Shown here: positions 53,325-64,000 of the stretch, one piece after another
How positions within the stretch are numbered: the stretch's first letter is position 1
Layout: each line of letters begins with the position of its first letter
From: Hymenoscyphus infarciens
Taxonomy: Eukaryota; Ascomycota; Leotiomycetes; Helotiales; Helotiaceae
DNA: 64,000 bases
Direction of reading: 5' to 3'
Assembly (NCBI GenBank): GCA_001414345.1
Contig: LLCB01000032.1
Coordinates: forward strand, 186,001 to 250,000
Notes under the pieces: generated by a model
Told to the model about the DNA's origin: nothing
Database searches by the model: none
What the model saw: only the letters and a program-made list of their open reading frames with translations
Program-made: the position numbers and the translations under genes

Positions 53325-55006
53325 ATGCCCCCCCAATCGGATGATACTATCAATGTCGCCCCAGATGTGGGGGAGAAGAAGATCAGTATGGCTTCTAATG
53401 AAGATGTTGAGAAGCAGGTGGTGTCAGGAGTGCCTGTGCTCAAGAGAAAGCTCAAGAGCCGTCATTTACAGATGATTGCCATAGGTTTGTTTTCCTCCAC
53501 GTCCCGGGGAGCTCATGGCTAAGAAGTCACACAGGTGGTACCATTGGGACTGGTCTTTTCATCGGTTCTGGAGGAGCAATTGCAAAATCCGGGCCAGCTG
53601 GTGCTCTCATCGCGTACATCTTCGTCGGTTCCATCGTCTACTCAGTCATGCAATCCATTGGTGAAATGGCAACCTACATTCCTATTTCCGGGGCTTTCAC
53701 ATCGTATGCTACAAGATTTGTCGACCCCAGTCTAGGATTTGCGATGGGCTGGATTTATTGGTTTTCTTGGGCCATGACATACGCACTCGAACTTACGGCC
53801 ACGGGATTAATCATTCAGTATTGGAATAAGGATCTATCACTTGCTATCTTCATCGCCGTATTTTGGGTCGTCATCACCGCGCTCAATTTCCTCCCAGTCA
53901 GTTTCTACGGCGAGACGGAATTCTGGTTTTCCATGATCAAGGTCATCACAGTCATTGGATTCCTCATTTTTGGAATTTGCATCGACGCTGGAGCTGGTCA
54001 GAATGGTTATCTAGGATTCGAGACATGGAAAAGTCCCGGTGCCTTTGCCCCATATCTCATCGAAGGAAACGACAAGCTCGCCAAATTCGTCGGATTCTGG
54101 GCCGTTCTCATCCAAGCTGGATTCTCGTACCAAGGAACCGAACTTGTCGGTATCGCAGCTGGAGAGACAGAGAACCCGCGCAAAAATGTCCCTGCTGCCA
54201 TCAAGAAGACCTTCGTGCGAATTCTCTTCTTTTTCGTCTTTAGTATATTCTTCATCGGCCTCTTAGTCCCATACGACAACCCCGATTTACTTTCTGGTGG
54301 TTCTGACGCCTCCGCCTCCCCGTTCGTTATTGCAGCAAAACTTGCCGGTGTAAAAACCCTGCCAGGACTGATCAATGCAGTACTACTCTTTGTTGTCCTT
54401 TCTGCCGCAAACTCAAACGTCTACTCGGGAAGTCGTATCCTCGTCGGCCTCGCCAATGACGGATCCGCACCCAAGTTTTTGAGACGCACATCCAAGAAGG
54501 GAGTCCCATATGCCGCCGTAGTCTGCACCGCAGCCTTCGGACTTCTCGCCCTTCTAAATCTGTCCAACAGTGGTGCAGTAGTATTCAACTGGTTCATCAA
54601 CATCACCTCGGTAGCTGGGTTCATCACCTGGGCTTGTATAAACCTCAGTCACATCATGTTCATGCGCGCACTCTCTGCCCATGGTATTTCCCGCAATACT
54701 CTACCTTACGAATCGATGTGGCAACCTTTCTTCTCTTACTACGGATTGTTCTTCAACGTCCTCATCTTGCTTACCCAAGGATTTACATCTTTCCTCCCCT
54801 GGAACACGGAGAGCTTTTTTATCGCGTATGTTAGTTTGATGCTTTTTGTTGTGCTGTTTGTGGGACATAAGCTTGTGAGGAAGACGAGTAGGGTGAGGAG
54901 TGTGGAGGCGGATATTGATACGGGGTGTTTGATTCATGATGATACCACTTGGAGTATTGAGATTCCTACCACGTGGTGGGGCAAGTTCTGGGCTTGGATT
55001 AATTAG
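53325..55006 (+). CDS. Amino-acid permease, fungal YAT/AAP family (APC superfamily)
   Basis: Plasma-membrane proton-coupled amino-acid uptake transporter. Exons 53325-53484 and 53535-55006 (donor GTTTGT, acceptor ACACAG, phase 1) give 543 aa. The N-terminal cytosolic tail is charged and ends LKRKLKSRHLQMIAI. The hallmark first-helix motif GGTIGTGLFIGSGGAIAKSG is assembled across the intron. Further family motifs are IGEMATYIPISGAFTSYATR, GFAMGWIYWFSWAMTYALEL, FSYQGTELVGIAAGETENPR and PYAAVVCTAAFGLLALL. About 12 membrane helices are expected. Length and motifs fit the GAP1-like group; the individual amino-acid substrate cannot be told from sequence reading. The tail ends TTWWGKFWAWIN. Confidence 0.95.
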
Positions 55007-56382
55007 ATGATGTCCTATGTTTTTTTTAATCGGGTTTTTGGAGCGGGGCGTCGTTGGCGTTCTTGAGAAAGGTGGGAATAACATAACTGTTTAATTTTGC
55101 TCAAAAATTGTATTATATTTTCGGTCTATGATTTATCGTTTGCCGATCGTTTTTTCAGCTTCTCCTACTCTATAATAAATTATATATTTTTGAACGTATT
55201 GGCAAGAGGTTTTCAGTTAGATCGCACCACGACCCACCACTGTTTATAAAAACATCATCAAAAGCACCGTCAATCCATCGCACCGCATGAAAAGAAGCGT
55301 GCAGCCCCGAGAGTAAGGACACATAGGCCACCTTCAAAAGAGTCAAAAGAGTCAAAAGAGTCCAAAGCCCGTTGGACATTTCAATCCCGAGGACCTGGTT
55401 AGCAGCGACCTCGATGCCGAGACATCAGATAGCACATTATACCATGATGCTCGTTGGTCTACTCGTACCCGAAACAGAATTCCAAGAACATGTTGAATCA
55501 TGGAAGAAAATGACCCGACCCGACCCCACACAGAACCACCCACAGAACCTCCCCTTCAGACTTTCTCGAAGGCTTCGAAACGCCACAAAACTTTCCACAA
55601 CAAAATTGTTCTTCAATGGTAATTCCGCCTCGCGCCTAGGTCTACAACTCTAGAATTAGATGAACCAAAGAACTCCACCCTCCCTTTCTCTGCGCGGAAC
55701 GACTCGGGCTTCTGAAGATCGGTAATATTGTTCCATTTCCAAAGTGGGGGCCCCGATATTGGTCATATATTCGATGGTTGTAGACCAACAAAAGCTGATC
55801 CATAGTAAACCCTCGACCTCATACAAGGTAACCTCTCAGACGGCTTTTTGAAGCCACCAGCTTAGAAGTCCACAAAGCAACCCTTTCCGGGAACGAGAAG
55901 CCAGTTTAGAAGACGAAATAACCAATAATAGGCAGGGAGATCTAGAGACTTTATTCTGAAGTTCGAGATGTTACAGTGCGGCTAACTCGAAATTGAGTAT
56001 ACCAATTTACAGGAACTTTGAACCTAGATGGAGAGAAACAATCCACCTAATGGATGCTCAAGTCAGTCATTAGCTCACCGATATACTGAAGACTTGTCGT
56101 CCCATGGCCAAGCCACGTAGGTGATGATGGCTCCGTGATTCATGTACGTCGGTCCAACAGCAAAGCTACAGTCAAAATAACAATCTCAAGCCATGAGCCT
56201 TAACAATAAAGAAAAGTCAGAAACTAAAATTCCCCATGTGGTATGTGAACCCGAATTCCATACTCAGAACCCTTGTAAACAACGTACTCCCATCCCCTCT
56301 CCCGATACCCTTTTCCTCGTCTCGTCCCCCACCCGACCTCTCCATCTCCATCTTCATCCCCGTCCCCATCCTCCTCGCCTCT
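55007..56382. other. Intergenic, no gene supported
   Basis: 1.4 kb between convergent genes. Contains a short tandem repeat, AAAAGAGTC x3, at about 55335-55363. Small frames on both strands are unsupported. Confidence 0.55.
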
Positions 56383-57000
56383 CTACAAAACAGCAAGCAA
56401 ACCTAACCCTGCAGCAGCCATAACACCCATCCCCACCGGTCTCCCCGTCTCCACAGCCCCCGCCTTACTCGAACTCGTAGACGCCGCGGAATTCGCACCC
56501 GTAGGCGAAGCAGTAGGCAGGATATTCGAGAAGCCGTTCTTGGTAAGGATACTGTTTTCCGCGCTTGCGACACTGGCGAATACGCTGCGGAGACCCGTTG
56601 GAAGGCCATTTAGGTAGTCGGTGGGGACGGCGGATTGTTTTGCTGCTTGGGGGGTGTTAGATTCTGTTTTATCTTTGGGGGCCGGGGGAGGGATGAGGGG
56701 AAAAGACATACCAGCAGCAGTAATAGAAGCCTGCCATTTTGTAACGCTTTCCAAAGCGGCCGTATCGGTCGCCACTGCTGAGATTGCTGAGTTGAATGCT
56801 GGGTCTGTGACGAGTGCCTCTAGGTAAGCTTCGAGTTGGTTCTGGACGTCGCTGCTTTGCCTACATCAATTAGAATTAGTCCCACTTCCTGCAAAGTCTC
56901 TGGGAGAGAGAGGGACATACTGAGGAGTCTGAGGTTGGGGAGAACCAAGAGCAAGCGATGAGAGAAGGCCAACAGCTGCGACGACAGTGGTGAAACGCAT
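56383..57000 (-). CDS. Secreted, probably GPI-anchored cell-surface protein
   Basis: Exons 57000-56921, 56860-56712 and 56642-56383 give 162 aa. Signal peptide MRFTTVVAAVGLLSSLALGS. A short helical ectodomain follows (QLEAYLEALVTDPAFNSAI, ALESVTKWQASIT), then PTDYLNGLPTGLRSVFASVA, a segment common in small fungal surface proteins. A Ser/Thr/Ala-rich stretch and a C-terminal hydrophobic tail (GMGVMAAAGLGLLAVL) form a plausible GPI-attachment signal. Intron 2 (56711-56643) is 69 bp with donor GTATGT, branch CTAAC and acceptor GCAG, and lacks stops, so it could be retained as 23 extra residues. No cysteines. Function unknown. Confidence 0.8.
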
Positions 57001-58053
57001 CTTGAGTTTTGTTTTGTTGGGAAGGAGTGAAGATGAAGTTGGAAGATGGAAGATGGGAAAGTAAAGACTGGAAAAGAAGTTTGGCTTTGGTAGGTGAAAA
57101 GACGGAAGAATCCAAGCTACTTGTAGAGAAAATTCGTGAATCAAATTGTAAACATAGCAACCTGAGCACAGCAACCAAATTGTGAATGTGGAATGAGGGG
57201 TGATCTGAATGTCTTAAATTCTCTTTCAAGAAATCTCTCACGTGGATTGTCCACAAGGAATGTACCAGGCTTTTGTAGGGAAGATGGAATGGTCTCCTGG
57301 TAAGACGTAAAATCAGCGCTACCGGTCCTTGGATTTTAGGCGCCTGGCTTGAGGCTTGATGTTCCCCTGAGCGTTATGTGAATGTCCAACAAAAACAGCC
57401 ACTGGACGGCAAGGGGCTGAAACAGGGAGGTTCTGCGATTCCTAGAGCATGCATATTTGAAAACATTAGCAGGTTAGCGCTCAAGAATCTAATGGGATAC
57501 TGTTGCTTTTTGCATCTCTCGTACCTATCGAGCCCATCACGTGGGAAATGTTTCATTGGGTATCAACCACCCAGACCTTCCCGCCGGCAGTCGATTCCAC
57601 CGTATTACTATCATTATCACGTAAAGCTGGGAAAAGACTGCCGAATCAAGAAGCTGAAGTTAAATAATTATACGGAACCTTGCACAGAGGGAATGCGGAG
57701 CAGGGGGCACACTCATAGGAGCTTGTATTGGTAATTAATCATAAAATTTGGGATAGTTTCATATGTTGTCAATCAAAATACCAGTGACTCATTCGACGGG
57801 AGTTTTAAAATGAATATGTTTGTTGGGTTGTCTCTTGGGTGGGGCATACATGAAGGTAGACACAGTCCGGCTTCATCTATTGCCGACCAGGATTCTCTCT
57901 CGTACAACTCTCGGAAATCTCACCTCAGGCGGTCGGTTCAGCATCAACCCACACTGTGGCTCCTTCTTCAGCTATCAGTGTTTCGTATGGCGGGATCTTT
58001 GTGATCGGAGATTGAAGATCCTATGATAAGATGGAGGAAAGTTGGGGACTTGA
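57001..58053. other. Intergenic, no gene supported
   Basis: 1.05 kb. The first 200 bp are the leader/promoter of the secreted-protein gene (-). The remainder is the 3' flank of PPE1 (-). Plus-strand frames at 57378-57734 and 57810-58026 are unsupported. Confidence 0.5.
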
Positions 58054-59388
58054 TCAAACCTTCTTTCCGGCTTTTAATAGCTCAGAAACCTTTGGTGGAA
58101 GTACAAGGGCACTTCGATCATTTCTCTTATAGAAATCAACAATTACCATGGCTGTCTTTTCAGGGAGGTCTTCATGTACGAAATGACCGGCTTCCGGAAA
58201 CACTTGTAACGAATACTTGCCTAACTTCATGTGAGCTCGAGGTGCAAAACATTAAGAAAAATGTGAGGTGATTACCTTGCATTTGACCGATTGTGAGTTC
58301 GGTATCCAATCGATCGGTTCCAGCAAGTAAGAGTAACTTTCCTCCGCGTGCTTCAAGGAATTTTTTGCTAAGTCCAATGAACCAACCTTCCCAGAACGGT
58401 TGGGTTCCAGCAAGGTCCGTCTTCCATGTCCATGGTTTGGGCCCAGCGTTCTCGTTGTATATCAACAACGGAGGGACACTTGTTCGAGCTGAAAGAGAGT
58501 TTCTTATCGTTCTTGTTCGAATATGCCATTCGATACCAGACTCCAAAGACGGGAATCCCGATGGTCGAGTCGACAGATAGGTTTGCATGCTTTGCAGTGC
58601 ATCCATAGCAGATCCTTCAACGACATCGAGAACGGCATATCCAAGGATAGAGCTTCCCAGCTTTCCACCTTTTGCAACATTTGTGATTACCGCTCCACCA
58701 AGTGAATGGCCAATAAGGACTAGAGGAGGTAATGATTCCCATTTCATTTGTATTTTAGTTTTTTCAATCACCACCAAAAAATCCGCACTTAGCGTCTCAA
58801 GACTGAGATCTAATATTTCAGGCTCTGGTATTATGGTCGTTGAGCCATGCCCTCTAGCATCGAGTGAAAGCACACCAGCGGAGGGTAGCCGTTTTCGTAT
58901 CTCGGCCGTCAACAAGGAAAAAGACAGACCTGATGAACCTGCCCCATGATGTGTAACGAAGAGCGGTGCTGTACCGACTGGGGAGGTAAGGTAGGCATGA
59001 TGGGTAGTGGTAATATTATTTATGGTGGATTCGAGGAAGAGTTCGCGTTCAAAATAGGTTGTCCATGGGACTTGGTTGAGCGTTCTTTTGTTCGGGGACC
59101 TGAAGAGTGGTCTTTTAGTTAGCGGCGATTAGAAAACTTGGAGAGAACCAACCCTTGCGGACGGGCAAATAATCTCTGATCTGAGGAAGGGATTACTGTG
59201 CCTGTGGATGAGGCAGATGACGCGGAAGAAGCAGAGGAAGAGTCGTCATCTGGCGGGGGGCCGAGGCTGAGACCTGTCTCGAAATGATCGGTTTCCTCTT
59301 CCTCGTCGGCCTCGTTGAAGGGTATAGGAGCAGTTGCTGGAAAACCGGCCAGCTTTGCTCTCGCAAATTGTCTCTGTAGGTCACTCAT
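58054..59388 (-). CDS. PPE1: Protein phosphatase methylesterase 1 (PP2A demethylation)
   Basis: Alpha/beta-hydrolase that removes the C-terminal methyl ester from the PP2A catalytic subunit. Exons 59388-59153, 59099-58276 and 58220-58054 give 408 aa. The N-terminus is MSDLQRQFARAKLAGFPATA. It is followed by an acidic and Ser-rich linker, then LNQVPWTTYFERELFLES. The hydrolase core has FVTHHGAGSSGLSFSLL (oxyanion-hole side), LDARGHGST, and LIGHSLGGAVI, the nucleophile elbow G-H-S-L-G. The late segment LLAGTDRLDTELTIGQMQGK contains the acid and FPEAGHFVHEDLPEKTA the catalytic His. Length and motif order agree with fungal PPE1/PME1 proteins. Both intron junctions are phase-consistent. Confidence 0.95.
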
Positions 59389-60626
59389 GGCGAGCTAACT
59401 CTCATGACGGGAACTCCGATAAGTGACGGGACACAACCCAGGTAATCTGGGGCGGGTGGAGGAGCTCGGAGCTTCGTTGTGGTTTCGGACTGGGTGGTTT
59501 TGATTCTATCGTGTCACTTACGCTGTGTAGATATTGTGATTGCCTGGACGATACCAAGGGCAGGCTTGACAATGTTGATGTTTGGGGGTTGTGTTGCGTT
59601 GTTCTGGCATAGCTCGGCATCGACCATAGACAAGGAGGGGCGGGATAACGGAAGGTGCACGTGACTCACATCCGATTTATACTTCTTCCAAGGTTCAAAA
59701 GAGGCTTTAAATAATTTTTCACATCTTACTTAACCTACACCTAAGCTCTCTTTGTAGTAGCTTCGTCACCTCGCGATACATGTCTAATAATAACCACTCA
59801 GCGATCCATCCTTCTCTCCTCCTCACCCCCACAAGAAGAAAAATCCCAGAAAAAGAGGCTTAAAGTTGAAATCCGTCTGTGCCACTTCTTCGGGAGAGGA
59901 GAGACTTATCCAGGTGTACTCAGGTGTACTCGAGTACCTTACCTATCACGTTTGAGAGATGTCTTGGCTCGGTCTTCCGTCTCCAGCCTCATTATCAAAA
60001 TTCAAGTCGTTTGTTTACCAGGGCATCTTTGAATAATACAAGTTTATGATATATCCCTTTACCACTGCCCACGGTCATTTCCTTAACACCTGGAAGCTGG
60101 AGGGATGGAATTAGGATCCGATCCAAGACCAAGTCGAGAAACCCGCGAGAATGATTCTTCGCAAGGCTTCGCTTTCAAGGGAGGGGTCGAGTTCAGAGGG
60201 AAGGAGCAACTGGGGCCGCGGTGAAAGGAATGACCTCTCGACTCGACTCGATCTTTCACTCACAAAAACCAAATCCCCCGAAAAAAGCAACGAAGACTTT
60301 CTATCATTAGTTGGATTTCTATGTTGCTTAATCCGAAGCCCTCGCAGGTTCCCTTCCCGCGAAAAAACAGGCTGAAGACGATATATACATTGATTCAGTC
60401 CCTCAGACTCATTACTTTACCTCCTCGCCCAACCCTTGAATTATGATATCTCCCAGCAGCCAAAAGGCCCACTCAAAATAATCAGAATAATCTGACCCGC
60501 TCAGAATTATACAATTATGCGGTATACGTGTTCATGCCCCTCTTATCCACCCGTTGAAATGCCCAAATTTGAATCTTTGGTTGTTTGTTTATTTTGATGA
60601 CTGAAAACCACTCTTAACGTCCATGT
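59389..60626. other. Intergenic, no gene supported
   Basis: 1.24 kb holding the PPE1 promoter and the 3' flank of the metallopeptidase gene. A short direct repeat CAGGTGTACT x2 lies at about 59912-59931. No gene. Confidence 0.55.
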
Positions 60627-62923
60627 TCATCGAGTAATAAGGATACCAAATCCATCCACCCAATCCGCGCATGATCCGCTAACTCCTGCAATGCTATATC
60701 CACGCGGGGGTATCAAAGTATGTCTAGAAACCGTCAGCTCCAAGTCTCGAATAAAGAAAGACTGAAAACTTACCCAGAACCACCAGATGGGTTCCCAAAG
60801 ACTGCAGATTTTCTGCCAAGACTAGTCATAATCGCAATCCCATCCACCCAAAATCCGCTCCTCACATAGAAACCAGTAATGACCTCACCTCTCCGGGTAT
60901 CTAATAGCGGTTAGCACAACGAATGAATAGAGTATCATCAGAACTCCACATACCTAAAAAGAAATCGCTCCCACCGGGTGTCCCGCCCCTTTTACCAAAC
61001 AACTGACTGGTAGAATCCTCATACATGAACTCTATACCATCCAGCGCAAATCCGGAATACACCTTGACCTGTGTGCAAACCTTGGTCTGCTGTAACACAC
61101 TGTCGAAAACGAGCTCCTGTGGCTGAGAACCGTTCATTTGTGAGAGTCCAAGCTTGCTGCTTCTGAATGCCATTTGTCCATTCTGAAGTTTCAGTCTGGA
61201 TGCTTTAGATGCAAGCAGACCGAAATCCTCCACTTCATGACTGCCCCCTGCTACTGACTTGATCGATATTTTTAATTTCGTCTTCTTCTTATCCTCTGGT
61301 ATCCGGGATCTCAAATCTTGATCAGTCAAGACGATTTGTTTTTGGATTGGCCCATTGCCATTGCCATCACCAAATTCTTGCCAGTAGTGGCAGACATCAT
61401 CCCCTGGTGTATAAATTTCCATGTAGGAAATACCTGATGCTGCAGTCACAATGACATTTCCACCATCGGCAGGCCACACTTGAACCGAATCGTCAGTTGC
61501 TCTTGGGGGATCCGTCGGTAATGCAAAAGAGGGGTGTCCTTTGAAGCGCAAGCAATCCAGACGATGCCATGTGCATTCATCTTTAGGTAAGACTAGGCCG
61601 CCCTTGGATTTCGTCCTGGTTGAGAAGGGCTCTCGTGTGGTGAATGATCGATTCAATGTGACGTAGTCGCGAAGCATGATTCCACTCTCAGCATGAGGGC
61701 AGCCAAACAAATGGCCGGTTTCGTGCATGTGAGCACCAATTCCAACATTTGCAGCCTCCCAATTGCTCCCGGATTCATGGCAATCATTGGCAACGTAGTT
61801 GGTATCGGTAGGTGTACAGTCGGAGAATGCGGGCACCACTTCCTCGATGCAAGATGGATAGCTTTGCAAAGCATGAGAACCGCAGATGGCGAGCTGAAGA
61901 TCTCCGCCTCCACCCCCGAGAGCAGCATGACCTGTAATCATCTGGGCTTCCGTGTCCCAGTGGGAATCCAAGATCAACACCGAGACATACTGTTTCTGCC
62001 CAGGTAGCGACTGGAAGTGGCTTTTGACAGCTTCTGAAGCGATATTGAATAGCTCTCCACTCCTCTGGGCATTGGGGTTTTGTTGCGCCAAATCTAGATC
62101 TCGTATTTCGGCAACAGTCTTGTCACAACGAACAATGTGAACCTTGGCCTCGCTTCTCATCGTGCCGTTCTCCCGGTCCCGAATGTTCGACGTTCCTGTA
62201 ACCCACTCCTCCTCCATTCGGAATACCCTTCTGCCCAACTTGTTGCGATACATCTGTTCTGCCGTGAAAGCTTGCCATAGATATGCCGCCATTCTAAATT
62301 TCTTGATGGCAGTCTCTAGGCCATTACCTTCCTTCTCTATCCGAGCTGGGACCGCGTCGTACGTTCCCGGCGAATCCTTGGCCATGAGGATCACAAGCTG
62401 TAGCGGGGGCGAGCATTGTGGTGGTAGCATATGAAGCGTGAGGTAGGAAGAATGAATGGGGTTCGAAGTATTGCTGTTTGCGAGCTTGGGGGAAGTGAAG
62501 TCGAAGCGTAATCGGTTGGGACCTGGCGTGAGATAGACCAAAGCTTTGAAGTGCGAGTCGGATACAGGCCAGTAGGTGGGAGGAAAGGCATCGTCTTGTC
62601 GGCTCACAGTCAAATTGCCCTCCAACGCCTGGGTGGAGGGATCTGCTATCGTTCCATAGATGGAGAGGACCTTTTGGTAGACCTGCGACTTGTCAGTGAT
62701 TCATCCTTCCAACACCGACAATTGCACATGAATCAGAAGCGCATACCCAAGTGTTGTCTGTGATTGACAGGATCCGCGGGGCATATGGCGAGGTGGGAAG
62801 GGTGGATTTTGGCGAGGGGGATCCCAAGCCAGACATGCCAGACACACTGTATCGATTACTGGAAGATGCCGAGACTGTTGGTCGTACGTTTGGTAGTGGG
62901 GGAGGCGAGCCCAATTGAGGTGG

Positions 62924-62954
<31 letters not shown>

Positions 62955-63163
62955 AAGTTCCCCGCGGAGGGTGATTTGGACAAAAAAGACGATGCGGGAG
63001 GGGTGGTACCACCGTAGACGGAGCTCAACGTTGAGGAAGATTTGTTTTTGGGCATCGAAGCGGTGGATTCATTGTTGGAAGCGTTGCTAGAATCCGTACT
63101 CCGATCTGTTCGGAAACTGGACTTGGAGCGTCTCCGAATTTCTTTGAGAAATGAGGGTGCCAT
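60627..63163 (-). CDS. YIL108W-type zinc metallopeptidase with C-terminal jacalin-like lectin domain
   Basis: Exons 63163-62747, 62682-60954, 60900-60774 and 60723-60627 give 789 aa. The N-terminal 130 residues are disordered and basic/Ser-rich with a CAA-encoded polyQ run. The peptidase part carries HMHETGHLFGCPH (HExxH zinc site, about residues 456-468) and a downstream SGIMLRDY turn like the Met-turn of metzincins. This matches the uncharacterised fungal Metallopep family typified by yeast YIL108W. The last about 150 residues are jacalin-like: FGLLASKASRLKL to VYSGFALDGIEFMYED, GKRGGTPGGSDFFL, RRGEVITGFYVRSGFWVDGI and PRGYSIAGVSGSCADWVDGF. No signal peptide, so probably cytosolic. The final two exons were recovered only by splicing past an in-frame stop at 60901. 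Confidence 0.88.
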
Positions 63164-64000
63164 TCTATTCCAAGGGCATCCCCCGAGGGTGGTAGCTTGA
63201 TCGAGTCTTGTAGCTGTAGGCTGTCGATGCGAAGAAAGGTGATGTGAGAGGAAGCTTGAACACCGGTCGACGTAATTGAGGCAGGAGAAATCGAGTATGC
63301 TGTATGGTACCTATGGTATGGGATGGGATGTGATGGGAATGAGATATTCACCAAAAGTGCAAACGAGTGTGATTGTGCGGTTCCAAAGGTTGTGGTGGGT
63401 GGGAGAGAGAAGAGGACTGGGCCGGGCGCATGAGGCGTGTTGGCCAACGATAACGGTAATATGATATGGCAGGAGCAGTGCAGTGTGCAGTCAAGAAACA
63501 ACCTGGAAGACTGAAAGCTAGAGGAGAGGAGAGTTTGTGCAGGTGGACTCTGGCGGTCCGTGGAGGCAAGAGGCAAGAGGCAGGATGCGAGAGGCAGGAC
63601 GAAGCGGGCGCTGGAGGGGAAAGTACGTGTATTCGTAAGAAAACTAGGTAGTATCCAGGTAGCATCCAGGTAGTATCCAGGTAGTATCCAGGTTCCAAAT
63701 GCCCATCGAGCCTGCCAAATCTGCCAGTAGAGAAGATTGAGGTGGAGTTGCGTGGTGGAGAAAAGAGAAGATCCTTGCCGATGACGCGCTTTACAGGGGC
63801 CGCCAGCTGTTGCGCTGAAACGAAACTTGAACGGCGCAATTTGGAGAGCACCGCACCCGGTAGCGCAGGGACCGGCCGAGAATGGGAAGAAGCCGAAGAC
63901 CACAGAGAAAGCTTCAAGTCGGGTTCAAGGCGGCCCGATATGAAGTCTTGAAGTCTTTAAAATGTGCATGAGAAGAAGCAGTGCAGTGCACCAACACTTG
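63164..64000. other. Promoter/leader of the metallopeptidase gene, with short tandem repeats
   Basis: An open frame on the minus strand (63025-63903) overlaps the gene start in another frame and is not credible. GTAGTATCCAG units (11 bp, about four copies) lie at 63648-63694, and an AGGCAAG/AGGCAGG run lies at about 63565-63600. No other gene to the window edge. Confidence 0.5.
63648..63694. repeat. 11-bp tandem repeat (GTAGTATCCAG)
   Basis: About four head-to-tail copies with one base variant, about 0.5 kb upstream of the metallopeptidase start codon; on the minus strand the unit encodes no conserved peptide. Confidence 0.8.

Noticed and set aside
63025..63903. 292-aa minus-strand frame at the right edge
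   Set aside because: Overlaps the metallopeptidase start in another frame, includes tandem repeats and promoter sequence, and has no recognisable domain.

Overview
This window comes from the nuclear genome of a filamentous ascomycete (Pezizomycotina). Genes are short and broken by 45-150 bp introns with GTATGT/GTAAGT-like donors, CTAAC branch sites and YAG acceptors. The gene set is fungal: a hydrophobin, a SAK-type HAD/RGG protein, Vps74, Rba50, Rrp14, and a YIL108W-type metallopeptidase with a jacalin-like tail. AT-rich tracts look RIP-mutated. Helotiales/Leotiomycetes is my guess from the general flavour of the proteins; nothing here proves it. Exon boundaries were read by eye and checked for reading phase.

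Layout. 1-1189 (-): 5' part of an HPC2-like histone-regulator candidate, rich in coding hexanucleotide repeats. 4.0-8.1 kb: citrate carrier (-), Cbp6/UQCC2-like complex III assembly factor (-), Bsd2/Ndfip ubiquitin-ligase adaptor (+). 9.4-10.3 kb (+): protein-L-isoaspartate methyltransferase. 10.3-14.2 kb: gene-free, with a decayed repeat array. 14.2-19.3 kb: Q-rich fungal protein (+), DUF167 protein (-), SAK-HAD/RGG protein (+). 19.3-24.4 kb: AT-rich, gene-free, containing a RIP-degraded Tc1/mariner-type MITE. 24.4-28.8 kb: SLC25 carrier (-) and small membrane protein (-), divergent from RAD54 (+). 30-33.4 kb: class I-like hydrophobin (-) and a conserved protein of unknown function (-). 34.3-38 kb: Rrp14/SURF6 (+) and Vps74/GOLPH3 (-), convergent. 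38.7-40.7 kb: mitochondrial acyl carrier protein (-) and the 23 kDa TYKY complex I subunit (+), head to head. 41.7-45 kb: three tandem BTB genes, one lacking its first exon. 45.2-49 kb: Rba50/RPAP1 (-) and a coiled-coil protein (+). 50.5-51.6 kb (-): decayed multi-spanning membrane protein gene. 53.3-55 kb (+): amino-acid permease. 56.4-63.2 kb (all -): GPI-type secreted protein, PP2A methylesterase Ppe1, zinc metallopeptidase.

Most genes are unlinked housekeeping functions. The recurring theme is mitochondrial: two carriers, a complex III assembly factor, and two complex I subunits sharing one promoter. I found no biosynthetic cluster, CRISPR, rRNA or tRNA, and no new multi-gene system. The most unusual items are the tandem BTB locus with CCTAGG palindromes, the MITE, the decayed membrane gene, three GC-AG introns, coding microexons, and a 20-G tract inside a hydrophobin intron.
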